A stretch of 64,000 nucleotides of DNA, from assembly GCF_019880585.1 (NCBI RefSeq), contig NZ_JAINVV010000011.1:310001-374000 (forward strand), in the 5' to 3' direction. This stretch comes from Sphingomonas colocasiae (GTDB taxonomy: Bacteria > Pseudomonadota > Alphaproteobacteria > Sphingomonadales > Sphingomonadaceae). The notes beneath the pieces were generated by a model. That model ran no database searches and was not told where the DNA came from. It saw only the letters and a list, made by a program, of their open reading frames with translations. Each line of letters starts with the position of its first letter. Position 1 is the stretch's first letter. Shown here one piece after another: positions 35,287 through 43,554 of the stretch. The translations under genes and the position numbers were made by a program.

Positions 35287-36387
35287 ATGCAGCTTTCCAC
35301 TTTCCGCCTGCCGCTCGCCTGGCTGACGGTTGGCGCGGTGTTCGCCGCGCCCGCCATCGTCCCGGCCGCACTCTCTCCGATCCTCGCCGGCCTGCTCTTC
35401 ATGTGGCTGCTCGGCATCATCTTCTGGTCCGCCTTCGGCGTCGTCCACGAAGCGGAGGAGCTGGCCGAAATCCTGGGCGAGCCCTTCGGCACATTGGTGC
35501 TGACGCTTTCGATCGTGATCATAGAGGTCGCGCTGATCTCGGCGGTGATGCTCAGCCCCAATGCCGTGCCGACGCTGGGGCGCGACACCATGTTCGCGGT
35601 GCTGATGATCGTGCTCAACGGCGTCGTCGGGCTGGGGCTGCTGGTGGGCGGATTGCGGCATCACCAGCAAAGCTTCAACCTGCAGGGCGCCAGCGCCTAT
35701 CTCGCCGTCACCATCCCGCTCGCCGTCATCGCGCTGGTGCTGCCCAATTTCACGACATCCAGCGCGGGCGGCACCTTGTCCCCGCTTCAGTCCGGCCTGT
35801 TCTCGCTCCTCACCATCGCGCTGTACGGCATCTTCCTGTGGCTCCAGACCGGCCGGCATCGCGGTTTCTTCCAGCCCGAAGGCGGCGGAGAGGAATGGCA
35901 GGACGCCAGCGCGCTTCCGCATGTCGAGCATTCCGGTTCGCCCGGCCGGCACGTGCTGTTGCTGATCGCGAACATCCTGCCGATCGTCATCCTTTCCAAA
36001 GGCCTGGCGAAGCTGCTGGACGCGGGGATCGAGGCGCTGGCCGCGCCGACCGCGCTGGGCGGCATCATCATCGCCATGATCGTGTTCACGCCGGAGGGGA
36101 TATCGGCGTTGCGCGCGATCGCGGCGAACCAGTTGACGCGCGCGATCAATCTCTGCCTGGGCGCCGCCACCTCCACGCTGGGGCTGACGGTACCCGCCGT
36201 GCTGCTGATCGGCCTGCTCAGCGGGCAGCCCGTCATCCTCGGCCTGTCCGCCGCGAACATGGTGCTGCTGGCGATGACGCTGGTGCTCAACGGCGTCACC
36301 TTTTCAGGCGCGCGCACCTCCATGCTCGAAGGCGCGGTCCATCTTTCGCTGTTCGCGACCTTCCTGATCCTCGTCTTCAGCCCCTAG
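35287..36387 (+). CDS. chaA: Calcium/proton antiporter (CaCA, ChaA type)
   Basis: A 366-residue cation/proton exchanger with 10-11 transmembrane helices. The two CAX repeats are visible: LGEPFGTLVLTLSIVIIEVALI in the first half and FTPEGISALRAIAANQLTRAI...GAATSTLGLTVPA in the second, with the acidic residues that bind Ca2+/Na+. An acidic stretch (EEWQDASALP) lies in the central loop. Start: ATG 35287; the ribosome site is weak. It lies 79 bp behind the MFS gene and converges on the siderophore-receptor gene; a GGCCGGT/ACCGGCC hairpin (36388-36416) separates them. Confidence 0.88.
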   Translation: MQLSTFRLPLAWLTVGAVFAAPAIVPAALSPILAGLLFMWLLGIIFWSAFGVVHEAEELAEILGEPFGTLVLTLSIVIIEVALISAVMLSPNAVPTLGRDTMFAVLMIVLNGVVGLGLLVGGLRHHQQSFNLQGASAYLAVTIPLAVIALVLPNFTTSSAGGTLSPLQSGLFSLLTIALYGIFLWLQTGRHRGFFQPEGGGEEWQDASALPHVEHSGSPGRHVLLLIANILPIVILSKGLAKLLDAGIEALAAPTALGGIIIAMIVFTPEGISALRAIAANQLTRAINLCLGAATSTLGLTVPAVLLIGLLSGQPVILGLSAANMVLLAMTLVLNGVTFSGARTSMLEGAVHLSLFATFLILVFSP

Positions 36388-36428
36388 GGCCGGTCGCCAT
36401 TCAGCCCATACCGGCCTTGAGAGTTCGC

Positions 36429-38750
36429 TCACCAGGCGTAGCGCACCGATGCCATCACCGTCCGCGCCGCGCCGTAATAGCAGCTATTGTTGAACGGGCA
36501 GGCCGTCACATGCTTCTTGTCGAGCAGGTTGGCGGCGTTGACCGCCAGGGTGACGCCCTCCATCGCGGGTGAGAGGCGGCCGAGATCGTAACCGATCAGC
36601 GCGTCGACCAGCAGGAAGCTCTTGGTGGTGAAGCGCTGGAAGGTGGTGACGTTGTTGATCACGGCATAGCTGGTCGTGCCGTCCGAACCGCCGACATAGC
36701 GCGCCCCGCCGCCGAGCGTGAGGCCGGCGAGCCCGCCCGAGACATTGCCCGACTTGCCGAAATCATAGGAGAGGAAGGTCGATGCGATCCATTTGGGCGT
36801 GCCGAGCTGGCGGGTGCCGGTGGTGGTCGGCGTGCCGCTGTTGGTGGCGGTGGGCGCCACCGCCGGCGTGCCCTGGGTGATGATCGCGTCGGTATAGCTG
36901 AGCGCCGCCACCACGTCGAAGCCGGGCACCACCTCGCCCCGCCCTTCCAGTTCGGCGCCGCGCACGCGCACCTCGCCGATCTGGATCTGCGCATTGGCCG
37001 GGATTCCGCCGGTGCCCGCGCGCGGATCGCCGACGGGCACGTTCTGGCGGCGGAGATCGTAGACCGACAGGGTGAACAGCGCATTGGTGCCGGCGGGCTG
37101 ATATTTGACGCCCGCTTCGTACTGGCGGCCGGTCACCGGATCGAAGGGCTCGCCCAGATAGGTGGCGCCCGCCTGCGGCTCGAACGATTCCGAATAGCTG
37201 ACATAGGGCGAGACGCCGAAGGGGAATTCGTAGAGCGCGCCCAGCCGCATGGTGAAGGCGGTCTGCGACAGGGTGGTCACCGCGCTGTTGCGCTTGTTGA
37301 GCGTGATCTGGTCGTACCAGTCGTAACGGCCGCTGGCGATCAGCTGGAGCCGGCCGATCTCGATCTGATCCTGGATATAGATGCCGGTCTGGTCGCGCTT
37401 GCCGAAGGTGTTCACATAGGCTGAGGAGAGCTGGGTCAGGTCGAATGTCGGCAGCACCCCGCCATAAACGGGCGCAAACAGCTTCAGATTGGGGATGCTG
37501 GTCAGCGGATTGGCGGAAACGCCGGTGTTGAACTGCTGAACATTCTCGCCCGCGATATGCTGATAGTCGATGCCGACCAGCAGATTGTGCCTGATCCCGC
37601 CCGTCTCGAACTTGGCGTTCAGATTATTGTCGAGCGTCAGCGTATCGAAATCCTCGTCGGCGCCGCCGCCGCCGCGGATGATCGTGGTGAAATCGCTGTT
37701 GCGCGCGGCCCCCGTGCCCGTCGTCGCGAAACCGCCGACATAAAGCTGGCGATAGCTGAGCGTGTTGTTCTGGAAACGCGCGCTGGAACGGAACGCCAGA
37801 TGCTCGTTGAACTCGTGGCGGAACAAGGCCGCGATCGATTTGGCGCGGTGATCGTAACGCTCATAGCCCGGATCGCCGGTGTTGATGTCGCGCGGCAGTT
37901 CGCCGCCCGGATTGGGCAGCACCGATCCATAGGCCGGCACGCCCGAATAACCGCCGCCGCTGGGCGAGCGCTGATAGGTGGCGATGATCGTCAGGCTGGT
38001 CGCCGGATCGGGCGCGAAGGTCAGCATAGGGCTGACATGCCAGCGCTCCGCGAAGGTGCCCTGGGTCAGCCCGTCGCTCTTCTGCCAGCCGGCGACGATC
38101 CGCGACAGGATCCGCCCTTCGGCATCGAGCGGCAGGTTGATGTCGCCCGCCGCGCGCCAGCTGTCGTAATTGCCCGCCTGCAGTTCGATCCGGCCCGATG
38201 CCGTCGCCTCCGGCATCTTGCTCGTCAGGTTGACGAGGCCGCCCGGCGTGGAATTGCCGTAGAGCACCGATGCCGGCCCCTTGACCACGTCGATATGGTC
38301 GATCCGGTTGAAATCGATCTGCGGCATCGAATAGGGGCCGGCGAGCAGACGCATGCCGTCCAGGAAGACGCCGGGCGCGAAGCCGCGCAGGATCAACTGG
38401 TCGTAACGCGTCACCATGCCGCCGCGCTGATTGGCCGACACGCCCGCGACATAGCCCAGCGCCTGGTTGATCGACTGGACGTTGCGGCGCGTCAGTTCCT
38501 CGCTGTCGATGATGGTGATCGTCTGCGGCGTTTCCAGCAGCGGCGTATCGGTCTTGGTGCCCGCGCCCGTCTGCTTCTCGCGCAGGCCGGTGACGATGAT
38601 CGTGTCGGCGCGCGCCGTCTCGTCGGCACTGTCGTCGGGCGCCTGCTGGGCATGGGCCGCGATCGGCGAAAGCAATGCCAGAACAGCGATCAGCGCGCGG
38701 CCCGAATGGACAATCCGCCCCCGATTCGAATTGACGATCACGACTGACAC
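36429..38750 (-). CDS. TonB-dependent siderophore receptor
   Basis: About 773 residues from a GTG at 38750 (GTG 38741 is an alternative). Features: signal peptide to PIAAHAQQ, TonB box DTIIVTGLREKQTG, the siderophore-receptor plug LLETPQTITIIDSEELTRRN...VVKGPASVLYGNSTPGGLVN (landmarks), and a C-terminus CYYGAARTVMASVRYAW typical of ferric-hydroxamate/catecholate receptors. There is no STN domain, so regulation is likely by iron directly; a Fur-like box lies just upstream. It is divergent from a DUF3649-PepSY-DUF3325 operon, the usual inner-membrane partner set. Confidence 0.94.
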   Translation of the reverse strand: MSVVIVNSNRGRIVHSGRALIAVLALLSPIAAHAQQAPDDSADETARADTIIVTGLREKQTGAGTKTDTPLLETPQTITIIDSEELTRRNVQSINQALGYVAGVSANQRGGMVTRYDQLILRGFAPGVFLDGMRLLAGPYSMPQIDFNRIDHIDVVKGPASVLYGNSTPGGLVNLTSKMPEATASGRIELQAGNYDSWRAAGDINLPLDAEGRILSRIVAGWQKSDGLTQGTFAERWHVSPMLTFAPDPATSLTIIATYQRSPSGGGYSGVPAYGSVLPNPGGELPRDINTGDPGYERYDHRAKSIAALFRHEFNEHLAFRSSARFQNNTLSYRQLYVGGFATTGTGAARNSDFTTIIRGGGGADEDFDTLTLDNNLNAKFETGGIRHNLLVGIDYQHIAGENVQQFNTGVSANPLTSIPNLKLFAPVYGGVLPTFDLTQLSSAYVNTFGKRDQTGIYIQDQIEIGRLQLIASGRYDWYDQITLNKRNSAVTTLSQTAFTMRLGALYEFPFGVSPYVSYSESFEPQAGATYLGEPFDPVTGRQYEAGVKYQPAGTNALFTLSVYDLRRQNVPVGDPRAGTGGIPANAQIQIGEVRVRGAELEGRGEVVPGFDVVAALSYTDAIITQGTPAVAPTATNSGTPTTTGTRQLGTPKWIASTFLSYDFGKSGNVSGGLAGLTLGGGARYVGGSDGTTSYAVINNVTTFQRFTTKSFLLVDALIGYDLGRLSPAMEGVTLAVNAANLLDKKHVTACPFNNSCYYGAARTVMASVRYAW

Positions 38751-38757
38751 TCCATGT

Positions 38758-38772
38758 TGATAACGATTCGCA
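38758..38772. promoter_or_regulatory. Fur-box-like site at the siderophore divergon
   Basis: TGATAAC-G-ATTCGCA matches 11 of 15 positions of the 7-1-7 Fur pattern. It sits directly before the receptor start and 64 bp before the DUF3649 gene, so it could govern both directions. The ATTCGCA half-site also occurs in the palindrome before the ECF sigma gene. Confidence 0.45.
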
Positions 38773-38835
38773 GTTGCTGCTAAAGAGCAAGATGTTGCGG
38801 CGCAAGAGTCGAAGCATGACGGGGCAGGAAACGGC

Positions 38836-39147
38836 GTGAGAAGCGCGGGGACATCGAAGGGGCGGGCACAATCGCCACGCGCGGGCTTGGCCATGGCCGC
38901 GCGCGCAAGCACGGCACTGGTCGGCGGCTATGCCGCGGCATCGGGGCTCGCCGCACTGCTCGCGCGATTGCTTCCGGTCGCGCGCGTCGAGGCGACGGGC
39001 TGGGCGCTGATCCTGTCGTTCCTGTTCTATGCCGTCATCGGCCTGTGGTGCTTTCATGAGCCGCGCCTGTCGCGCGTCGCCGGGCTTGTCTGGGGCCTCG
39101 CCGCGTTCTCGATCGCGGCCGCCATGCTGCTGGGCGTACGGCCATGA
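38836..39147 (+). CDS. DUF3649 family inner-membrane protein (iron uptake)
   Basis: A 103-residue protein with three hydrophobic helices (STALVGGYAAASGLAALLARL, GWALILSFLFYAVIGLWCF, VAGLVWGLAAFSIAAAMLLG). It starts at a GTG behind AGGAAA. The stop overlaps the PepSY gene start as ATGA. DUF3649 proteins regularly accompany PepSY-TM proteins and ferric-siderophore receptors and are thought to assist iron release; no direct activity is known. Confidence 0.85.
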   Translation: MRSAGTSKGRAQSPRAGLAMAARASTALVGGYAAASGLAALLARLLPVARVEATGWALILSFLFYAVIGLWCFHEPRLSRVAGLVWGLAAFSIAAAMLLGVRP

Positions 39148-40748
39148 GCGCAAAACCGGCCAGGGAAACCGGCCTGCGCCAATCGATGGCATGGATCCAC
39201 ACCTGGCTTGGACTGCTTGCCGGATGGATATTGTTCGCGATGTTCCTGACCGGCACCGCCAGCTATTTCCGGCCGGAGATCACGCGCTGGATGCAGCCGG
39301 AGATCGAGCTCCAGTCAGCATCGCCCGAGCGTGCCGCACAGACGGCGATCGCGCATATGCAGGCGACGCATCCGCAGGACGAGCAATGGACCATCTATCT
39401 GCCGGACGAGCGGACGGTGGGTACGCGCATCTTCACGCGCGCGCGTGAAAATCCCGATCCCAAGGCGCCAAAGCCGCCGCGCACGCCGGAGATCCGCCTG
39501 GATCCGGCGACGGGCAAGACGGTCGCCGCGCGCGAGACGCGCGGCGGCGAGCATTTCTACCGCTTTCATTTCCAGCTCCAGATCCCGCATCCCTGGGGCC
39601 GCTGGCTCGCCGGACTGTGCGCGATCTTCATGCTGGCCGCGATCGTCTCGGGCGTGATCACCCACAAGCGCATCTTCGCCGACTTCTTCACCCTGCGCTG
39701 GCGCAAGGGGCAGCGAAGCTGGCTCGACGCGCATAACGTCTCGGCCGTGCTCGCGCTGCCTTTCCATGCGATGATCACCTATACCGGGCTGATCACGCTG
39801 ATGCTGATGTACATGCCCTGGCCGATCGCCGCCAATTACGCGGAACCATCGGCCTTCACCGCCGAAGCCTATGGTCGCGACGAGGAGAGCGAGGCCTCGG
39901 GCCGCCCCGCACCGCTGACCGACATCGCCCCGCTGCTGCGCGCCGCGACCCGGGAATGGCATGGCGGTGCACCCGCGCGCATCACCGTCCGCAATCCCAA
40001 TGACGCGGCGGCGACGATCACCGTGGCGCGCGACAGCGCGGACACGCTCAATGCGCGCGGCCAGTCGATCATCTATTCGGGCGTCACCGGCGCGCGCCTC
40101 TCCGCCTCCGCCCCGCCGGGGCCTGCGATCGAGACGGCGGGGGTGATGCTGGGCCTGCATCTCGGCCATTTCGCGAGACCCTTCCTGCGCTGGGCCTATT
40201 TCCTGCTCGGCCTTGCCGGCACCGCGATGGTCGGCACCGGGCTGATGCTGTGGACGGCCAAGCGCGGCAAGCCGGGCGCCCTGCCCTTTTTCGGCTATCG
40301 CCTGGTGCAGCGCCTCAATATCGGCGCGATCGCCTGCCTGCCGGCGGGCATGGCGGCCTTCCTGCTCGCCAACCGGCTGATCCCGGCGGCGCTGCCGGGG
40401 CGGCAGGACATGGAGGTCGCGGCGATGTTCTGGGTCTGGTTCGGCCTGGCCGCTGCCTCGCTGATCCGCCCGGTGCGGCGCGCCTGGATCGAAACGCTGA
40501 CGATCGCGGCGACGTTGTGCGCGGCGGTGCCGGTGGTCAACGCGGTCACCACTGATCGCGGACTGATGCGCTCGATCATGACCGGCGACGGGCTGTTCGT
40601 CGCGTTCGACATCGTCATGCTGGCAAGCGCCGCGCTGCTCGGTTTCACGGCGTGGCAGGCGGCGCGCCGGCCCGCATCCTTGCCGAGCAACCGCCGTCCC
40701 CCGGCGCCGATCGCCGCCACCGCGCGCGAGGTGGCCGATGCCGCTTGA
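39144..40748 (+). CDS. PepSY-associated transmembrane protein (PiuB/FpvG-like)
   Basis: A 534-residue inner-membrane protein. The first helix WIHTWLGLLAGWILFAMFLTG is the PepSY_TM signature; a large periplasmic PepSY region follows (to ~residue 140), then helices near 155, 205, 345, 400 and later. Conserved His residues in the helices (HTWLG, HNVSAVLALPFHAM) could bind heme. Homologues such as FpvG are proposed ferric-siderophore reductases. Coupled by overlap to DUF3649 upstream and DUF3325 downstream (11 bp overlap), and divergent from the siderophore receptor, which fits reductive iron release in the periplasm. Confidence 0.92.
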   Translation: MSAKPARETGLRQSMAWIHTWLGLLAGWILFAMFLTGTASYFRPEITRWMQPEIELQSASPERAAQTAIAHMQATHPQDEQWTIYLPDERTVGTRIFTRARENPDPKAPKPPRTPEIRLDPATGKTVAARETRGGEHFYRFHFQLQIPHPWGRWLAGLCAIFMLAAIVSGVITHKRIFADFFTLRWRKGQRSWLDAHNVSAVLALPFHAMITYTGLITLMLMYMPWPIAANYAEPSAFTAEAYGRDEESEASGRPAPLTDIAPLLRAATREWHGGAPARITVRNPNDAAATITVARDSADTLNARGQSIIYSGVTGARLSASAPPGPAIETAGVMLGLHLGHFARPFLRWAYFLLGLAGTAMVGTGLMLWTAKRGKPGALPFFGYRLVQRLNIGAIACLPAGMAAFLLANRLIPAALPGRQDMEVAAMFWVWFGLAAASLIRPVRRAWIETLTIAATLCAAVPVVNAVTTDRGLMRSIMTGDGLFVAFDIVMLASAALLGFTAWQAARRPASLPSNRRPPAPIAATAREVADAA

Positions 40749-41055
40749 GATCGCCTGTCTGGGCTATGCCGGCCTCGCCAGCCTGGCGCGGGCCAGCCAC
40801 CGCCATCGCAAGGCCGCGCCGCGCGGTCCGCTCGCCTCGCCGCGATCGGCGCGGGCGGCGGGCTGGGCGCTGATCGCCGCCTCGTGCATCGCGGCGTTCC
40901 TCCGCTTCGGCCCCTTCCAGGGCAGCATCGCCTGGATCGGCCTGCTGAGTCTAAGCGGCATCGCGCTGGTCCTCGCCATGTCGCGCTGGCCGGACAGGGC
41001 GTTGCAGGCCTGGCTGCCCGTGCTGGCGCTCGCGGTGCCGCTCGCGCTGGCGTAG
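40738..41055 (+). CDS. DUF3325 family inner-membrane protein
   Basis: A 105-residue protein with three hydrophobic helices (LEIACLGYAGLASLA, WALIAASCIAAFLRFG, WLPVLALAVPLALA) and a basic loop (RHRKAAPRG). It is the third gene of the DUF3649-PepSY-DUF3325 set. It starts 11 bp inside the PepSY gene. Role presumed accessory to ferric-siderophore handling. Confidence 0.83.
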   Translation: MPLEIACLGYAGLASLARASHRHRKAAPRGPLASPRSARAAGWALIAASCIAAFLRFGPFQGSIAWIGLLSLSGIALVLAMSRWPDRALQAWLPVLALAVPLALA

Positions 41056-41082
41056 GGGCAAAAACCCCTATTCTCCGCCCCA

Positions 41083-41215
41083 CACGTCACCCCAACGCAG
41101 GCTGGGGTCTTCCCCAGAATCAAGTGCGATCTGGTTGGCAGACCCCAGCCCTCGCCAAAGGCGAGGCCTGTCCTGAGCGCCTGCTTGCAGGCAGTCGAAG
41201 GGCTGGGGTGACGTG
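41083..41215. repeat. 133-bp palindromic repeat, family A (copy 1)
   Basis: Non-coding. Ends are perfect 12-bp inverted repeats CACGTCACCCCA / TGGGGTGACGTG. Inside is a second inverted pair, CTGGGGTCT / AGACCCCAG, bounding a ~29-bp core, followed by small hairpins CTCGCC-AAA-GGCGAG and CCTGC-TT-GCAGG. The second copy (43291-43423) has exactly the same length, but its core is largely the reverse complement of this one. Immediately followed, 22 bp on, by a family-B repeat. Confidence 0.9.
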
Positions 41216-41237
41216 TGGGATAAGGACCAGCAAACCT

Positions 41238-41329
41238 TGTCGCTCCAGCGAAAGCTGGAGCCCATGCGATCCGTCCGCTTCAGCAAAGTTCCAGGCCTTG
41301 CCTAGGCTCCAGCTTTCGCGGGGGCGACA
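41238..41329. repeat. 92-bp palindromic repeat, family B (copy 2)
   Basis: Same length and design as the element at 1644-1735. The left arm (41238-41265) is identical over 28 bp; the right arm is diverged (GCGGGGGCGACA instead of GCTGGAGCGACA). It lies between the family-A repeat and the gamma-lyase gene. With the family-A copy it fills the 307-bp gap between DUF3325 and the lyase gene. Confidence 0.85.
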
Positions 41330-41362
41330 GGAGGAGGTGAAAAATCACCCCCTCCCCCTTCA

Positions 41363-42649
41363 TCACGCCGCCGCCAGCGCCCGTTCCAGATCCGCCACCA
41401 GATCGTCCGGATGCTCGATGCCGATCGAAAGCCGTATCGTGGAGTCGAGCACGCCGATCCGCTCGCGCACCTCCACCGGCACGCCCGAATGCGTCATCGT
41501 CGCCGGATGGCTGGCGAGCGATTCCGTGCCACCCAGGCTGACCGCCAGCTTCATGATGCGCAGCGCATTGAGGAAGCGGAACGCCGCCGCCTGCCCGCCG
41601 ACGATATCGAAGGCGAAGGTGGAGCCCGCCCCGGTGCATTGCGTCGCGAAAGCACGGCCTGTCGGCGTATCGGGCGCCGCGAAGGGCAGATAATGGATCG
41701 CGGCCACCTTGGCATGGCCGGCGAGATGCTCCGCCACCGCGCGCGCGTTCGCCGCCGCACGCTCCATGCGGATGCCCAATGTTTCGAGCGATCGGCCGAG
41801 CATCCAGCAGCTATGCGGATCGAGCTGGGTGCCGATCGAGCTGCGCAACTGCTTGACCCGCTTGATCAGGGCCGCCGATCCCAGTGCCGCCCCGGCGATC
41901 AGGTCCGAATGGCCGCCGACATATTTGGTGAGCGAGTACAGCGAAATATCCGCGCCGTGCTCGATCGGGCGCTGATGGACCGGGCCGAGAAGCGTGTTGT
42001 CGCACGCCAGCACCGGGCGATGGCCGTCCTGCGCCACGCCGATCCGGTCCGCGATCCGCGCCATCATCGCCAGATCGACCAGGCTGTTGGTGGGATTGGC
42101 CGGCGTCTCGATCAATATCGCCGATACGCGCCCCTTGGCGCAGGCGGCGTCCGCGGCAACCTGGACCGCTGCTTCATCGAGACCGTCGGAGAAGCCGACG
42201 CCCGAAATATCCATCTCCGCCAGCGTCTTGGCGATCAACACTTCCGTGCCGCCGTAAAGCGGCTGCGAATGGAGGACGACGTCGCCGGGGCGGACGAATG
42301 CCAGCAATGTCGTGGCGATCGCCGACATGCCCGACGAGAAGAGCGCGCACGCCTCGGTCCGCTCGTAGACGGACAGGCGATCCTCGACGATCTCGCTATT
42401 GGGATGGTTGAAGCGCGAATAGACCAGGCCCGACTGGCGCCCCGCCGGCGGCTCCTTGCGGCCCGACGCATAGTCGAAGAAATCGCGGCCTTCCTCCGCC
42501 GAACGGAACACGAAGGTGGAGGTGAGGAATACCGGCGGCTTCACCGCGCCTTCGGACAATTGGGGATCATAGCCGTAATTGAGCATCTGGGTTTCGGGAT
42601 GCAGCGGATGATCGCCGATATGCGTCTCGTACGGGTGCGGCGCGGTCAT
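41363..42649 (-). CDS. PLP-dependent Cys/Met metabolism enzyme (methionine gamma-lyase-like)
   Basis: A 428-residue Cys/Met-metabolism PLP enzyme. The Schiff-base lysine is Lys242 in [12 protein letters not shown]; the phosphate and ring-stacking motifs are [10 protein letters not shown] and [11 protein letters not shown], with the aspartate in [10 protein letters not shown]. Length is normal for the cystathionine gamma-synthase/lyase family. Start: ATG behind AGGAGA. The divergent Lrp regulator, 123 bp away, mirrors the Pseudomonas mdeA-mdeR methionine gamma-lyase arrangement, which favours a catabolic lyase, but cystathionine gamma-synthase or lyase activity cannot be excluded. The gene pair is flanked by repeat copies. 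Confidence 0.88.
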   Translation of the reverse strand: MTAPHPYETHIGDHPLHPETQMLNYGYDPQLSEGAVKPPVFLTSTFVFRSAEEGRDFFDYASGRKEPPAGRQSGLVYSRFNHPNSEIVEDRLSVYERTEACALFSSGMSAIATTLLAFVRPGDVVLHSQPLYGGTEVLIAKTLAEMDISGVGFSDGLDEAAVQVAADAACAKGRVSAILIETPANPTNSLVDLAMMARIADRIGVAQDGHRPVLACDNTLLGPVHQRPIEHGADISLYSLTKYVGGHSDLIAGAALGSAALIKRVKQLRSSIGTQLDPHSCWMLGRSLETLGIRMERAAANARAVAEHLAGHAKVAAIHYLPFAAPDTPTGRAFATQCTGAGSTFAFDIVGGQAAAFRFLNALRIMKLAVSLGGTESLASHPATMTHSGVPVEVRERIGVLDSTIRLSIGIEHPDDLVADLERALAAA

Positions 42650-42687
42650 GGTCTCTCCTGGAGTGGCTGGTGGACGATGCACGCAAT

Positions 42688-42697
42688 TTATCGATAA
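42688..42697. promoter_or_regulatory. Small palindrome in the lyase/Lrp divergent promoter
   Basis: TTATCGATAA is a perfect 10-bp palindrome located 38 bp from the lyase start in an AT-rich patch. It is a possible Lrp binding half or promoter element; evidence is position and symmetry only. Confidence 0.3.
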
Positions 42698-42772
42698 TCA
42701 CGGCACAGGTGCTTGCCAATTCGGCCGATCATTCGCATTGATCGAGCAACGTTCATCGATATCAGGCCAGTC

Positions 42773-43231
42773 ATGCAGCAGAAAATTGCCGACCCCATCG
42801 ATCGCCGAATCCTGAAGGCCCTGATCGCCGATGCGCGGATCAGCAATGCCGACCTGGCCGAACGCGTCGGCCTGTCTCCCTCCCCGTGCCTGCGCCGTGT
42901 CCGCCGCATGGAGGAAGCCGGAATCATCCGCGGCTACACCGCCCGCGTCGACCCGGCGGTGGACGGCTGGACGATGAGTGCGATCCTCGTCATCCGGCTG
43001 AGCCGCCAGCATGAGGACGAGATCGACATGTTCGAGGATGCGGTGCGCGGCTGGGACGAGGTGATCGAATGCCATCTCGTCGCCGGCACGCCCGATTATG
43101 TGCTCAAGGTGATGAGCAGCGGCCTCGACAGCTATGAGCGCTTTATCAAGGAAAAGGTCGCCCGCCTGAAATGCGTGGCGTCGATCGAGACCAATTTCGT
43201 GATGAGCACGATCAAGGAGCGGCGGGCTTAG
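42773..43231 (+). CDS. Lrp/AsnC family transcriptional regulator (MdeR-like position)
   Basis: A 152-residue Lrp family protein: winged HTH (IDRRILKALIADARISNADLAERVGLSPSPCLRRV) and a C-terminal RAM domain with GTPDYVLKV and VASIETNFVM. Start: ATG 42773; the frame extends upstream to 42713 without a ribosome site. It diverges from the PLP enzyme and likely activates it in response to methionine or a related amino acid, by analogy with MdeR (inference). Confidence 0.9.
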   Translation: MQQKIADPIDRRILKALIADARISNADLAERVGLSPSPCLRRVRRMEEAGIIRGYTARVDPAVDGWTMSAILVIRLSRQHEDEIDMFEDAVRGWDEVIECHLVAGTPDYVLKVMSSGLDSYERFIKEKVARLKCVASIETNFVMSTIKERRA

Positions 43232-43290
43232 GGAAATCCTGATAGTTCTCAATAAAAAATAATTGCAACTAATTGAAATATCTAATCCAG

Positions 43291-43423
43291 CACGTCACCC
43301 CAGCGCAGGCTGGGGTCTGCCAACCAGATCGCTCTTTATCCTGTGGCAGACCCCAGCCCTCGCCAAAGGCGAGGCCTGTCCTGAGCGCCTGCTTGCAGGC
43401 AGTCGAAGGGCTGGGGTGACGTG
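43291..43423. repeat. 133-bp palindromic repeat, family A (copy 2)
   Basis: Direct-orientation second copy of the element at 41083-41215, with the same length and the same ends (arms extend to 13 bp here). The right ~75 bp are identical to copy 1. The core between GGTCT and AGACC instead matches the reverse complement of copy 1's core (first 14 bp exact). Together with the remnant below it occupies most of the 323-bp gap after the Lrp gene. Confidence 0.9.
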
Positions 43424-43445
43424 CTGGGCTTAAAAGGAAAACACC

Positions 43446-43460
43446 GTCGCTCCAGCGACA
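43446..43460. repeat. Remnant of a family-B repeat
   Basis: GTCGCTCCAGCGACA consists of the outermost bases of both family-B arms with the interior missing. It sits ~22 bp after the family-A copy, the same spacing as the A-B pair at 41.1-41.3 kb, which is the reason for calling it a remnant. Confidence 0.5.
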
Positions 43461-43554
43461 GGAAGGGCTCGCGTTTTGAGCCAAACCCACCCCCGTGACA
43501 CACCCCGGCAATCCCGCTTATTCTCCCCGGCATCCACCGAACGGAGCGCCTGCC

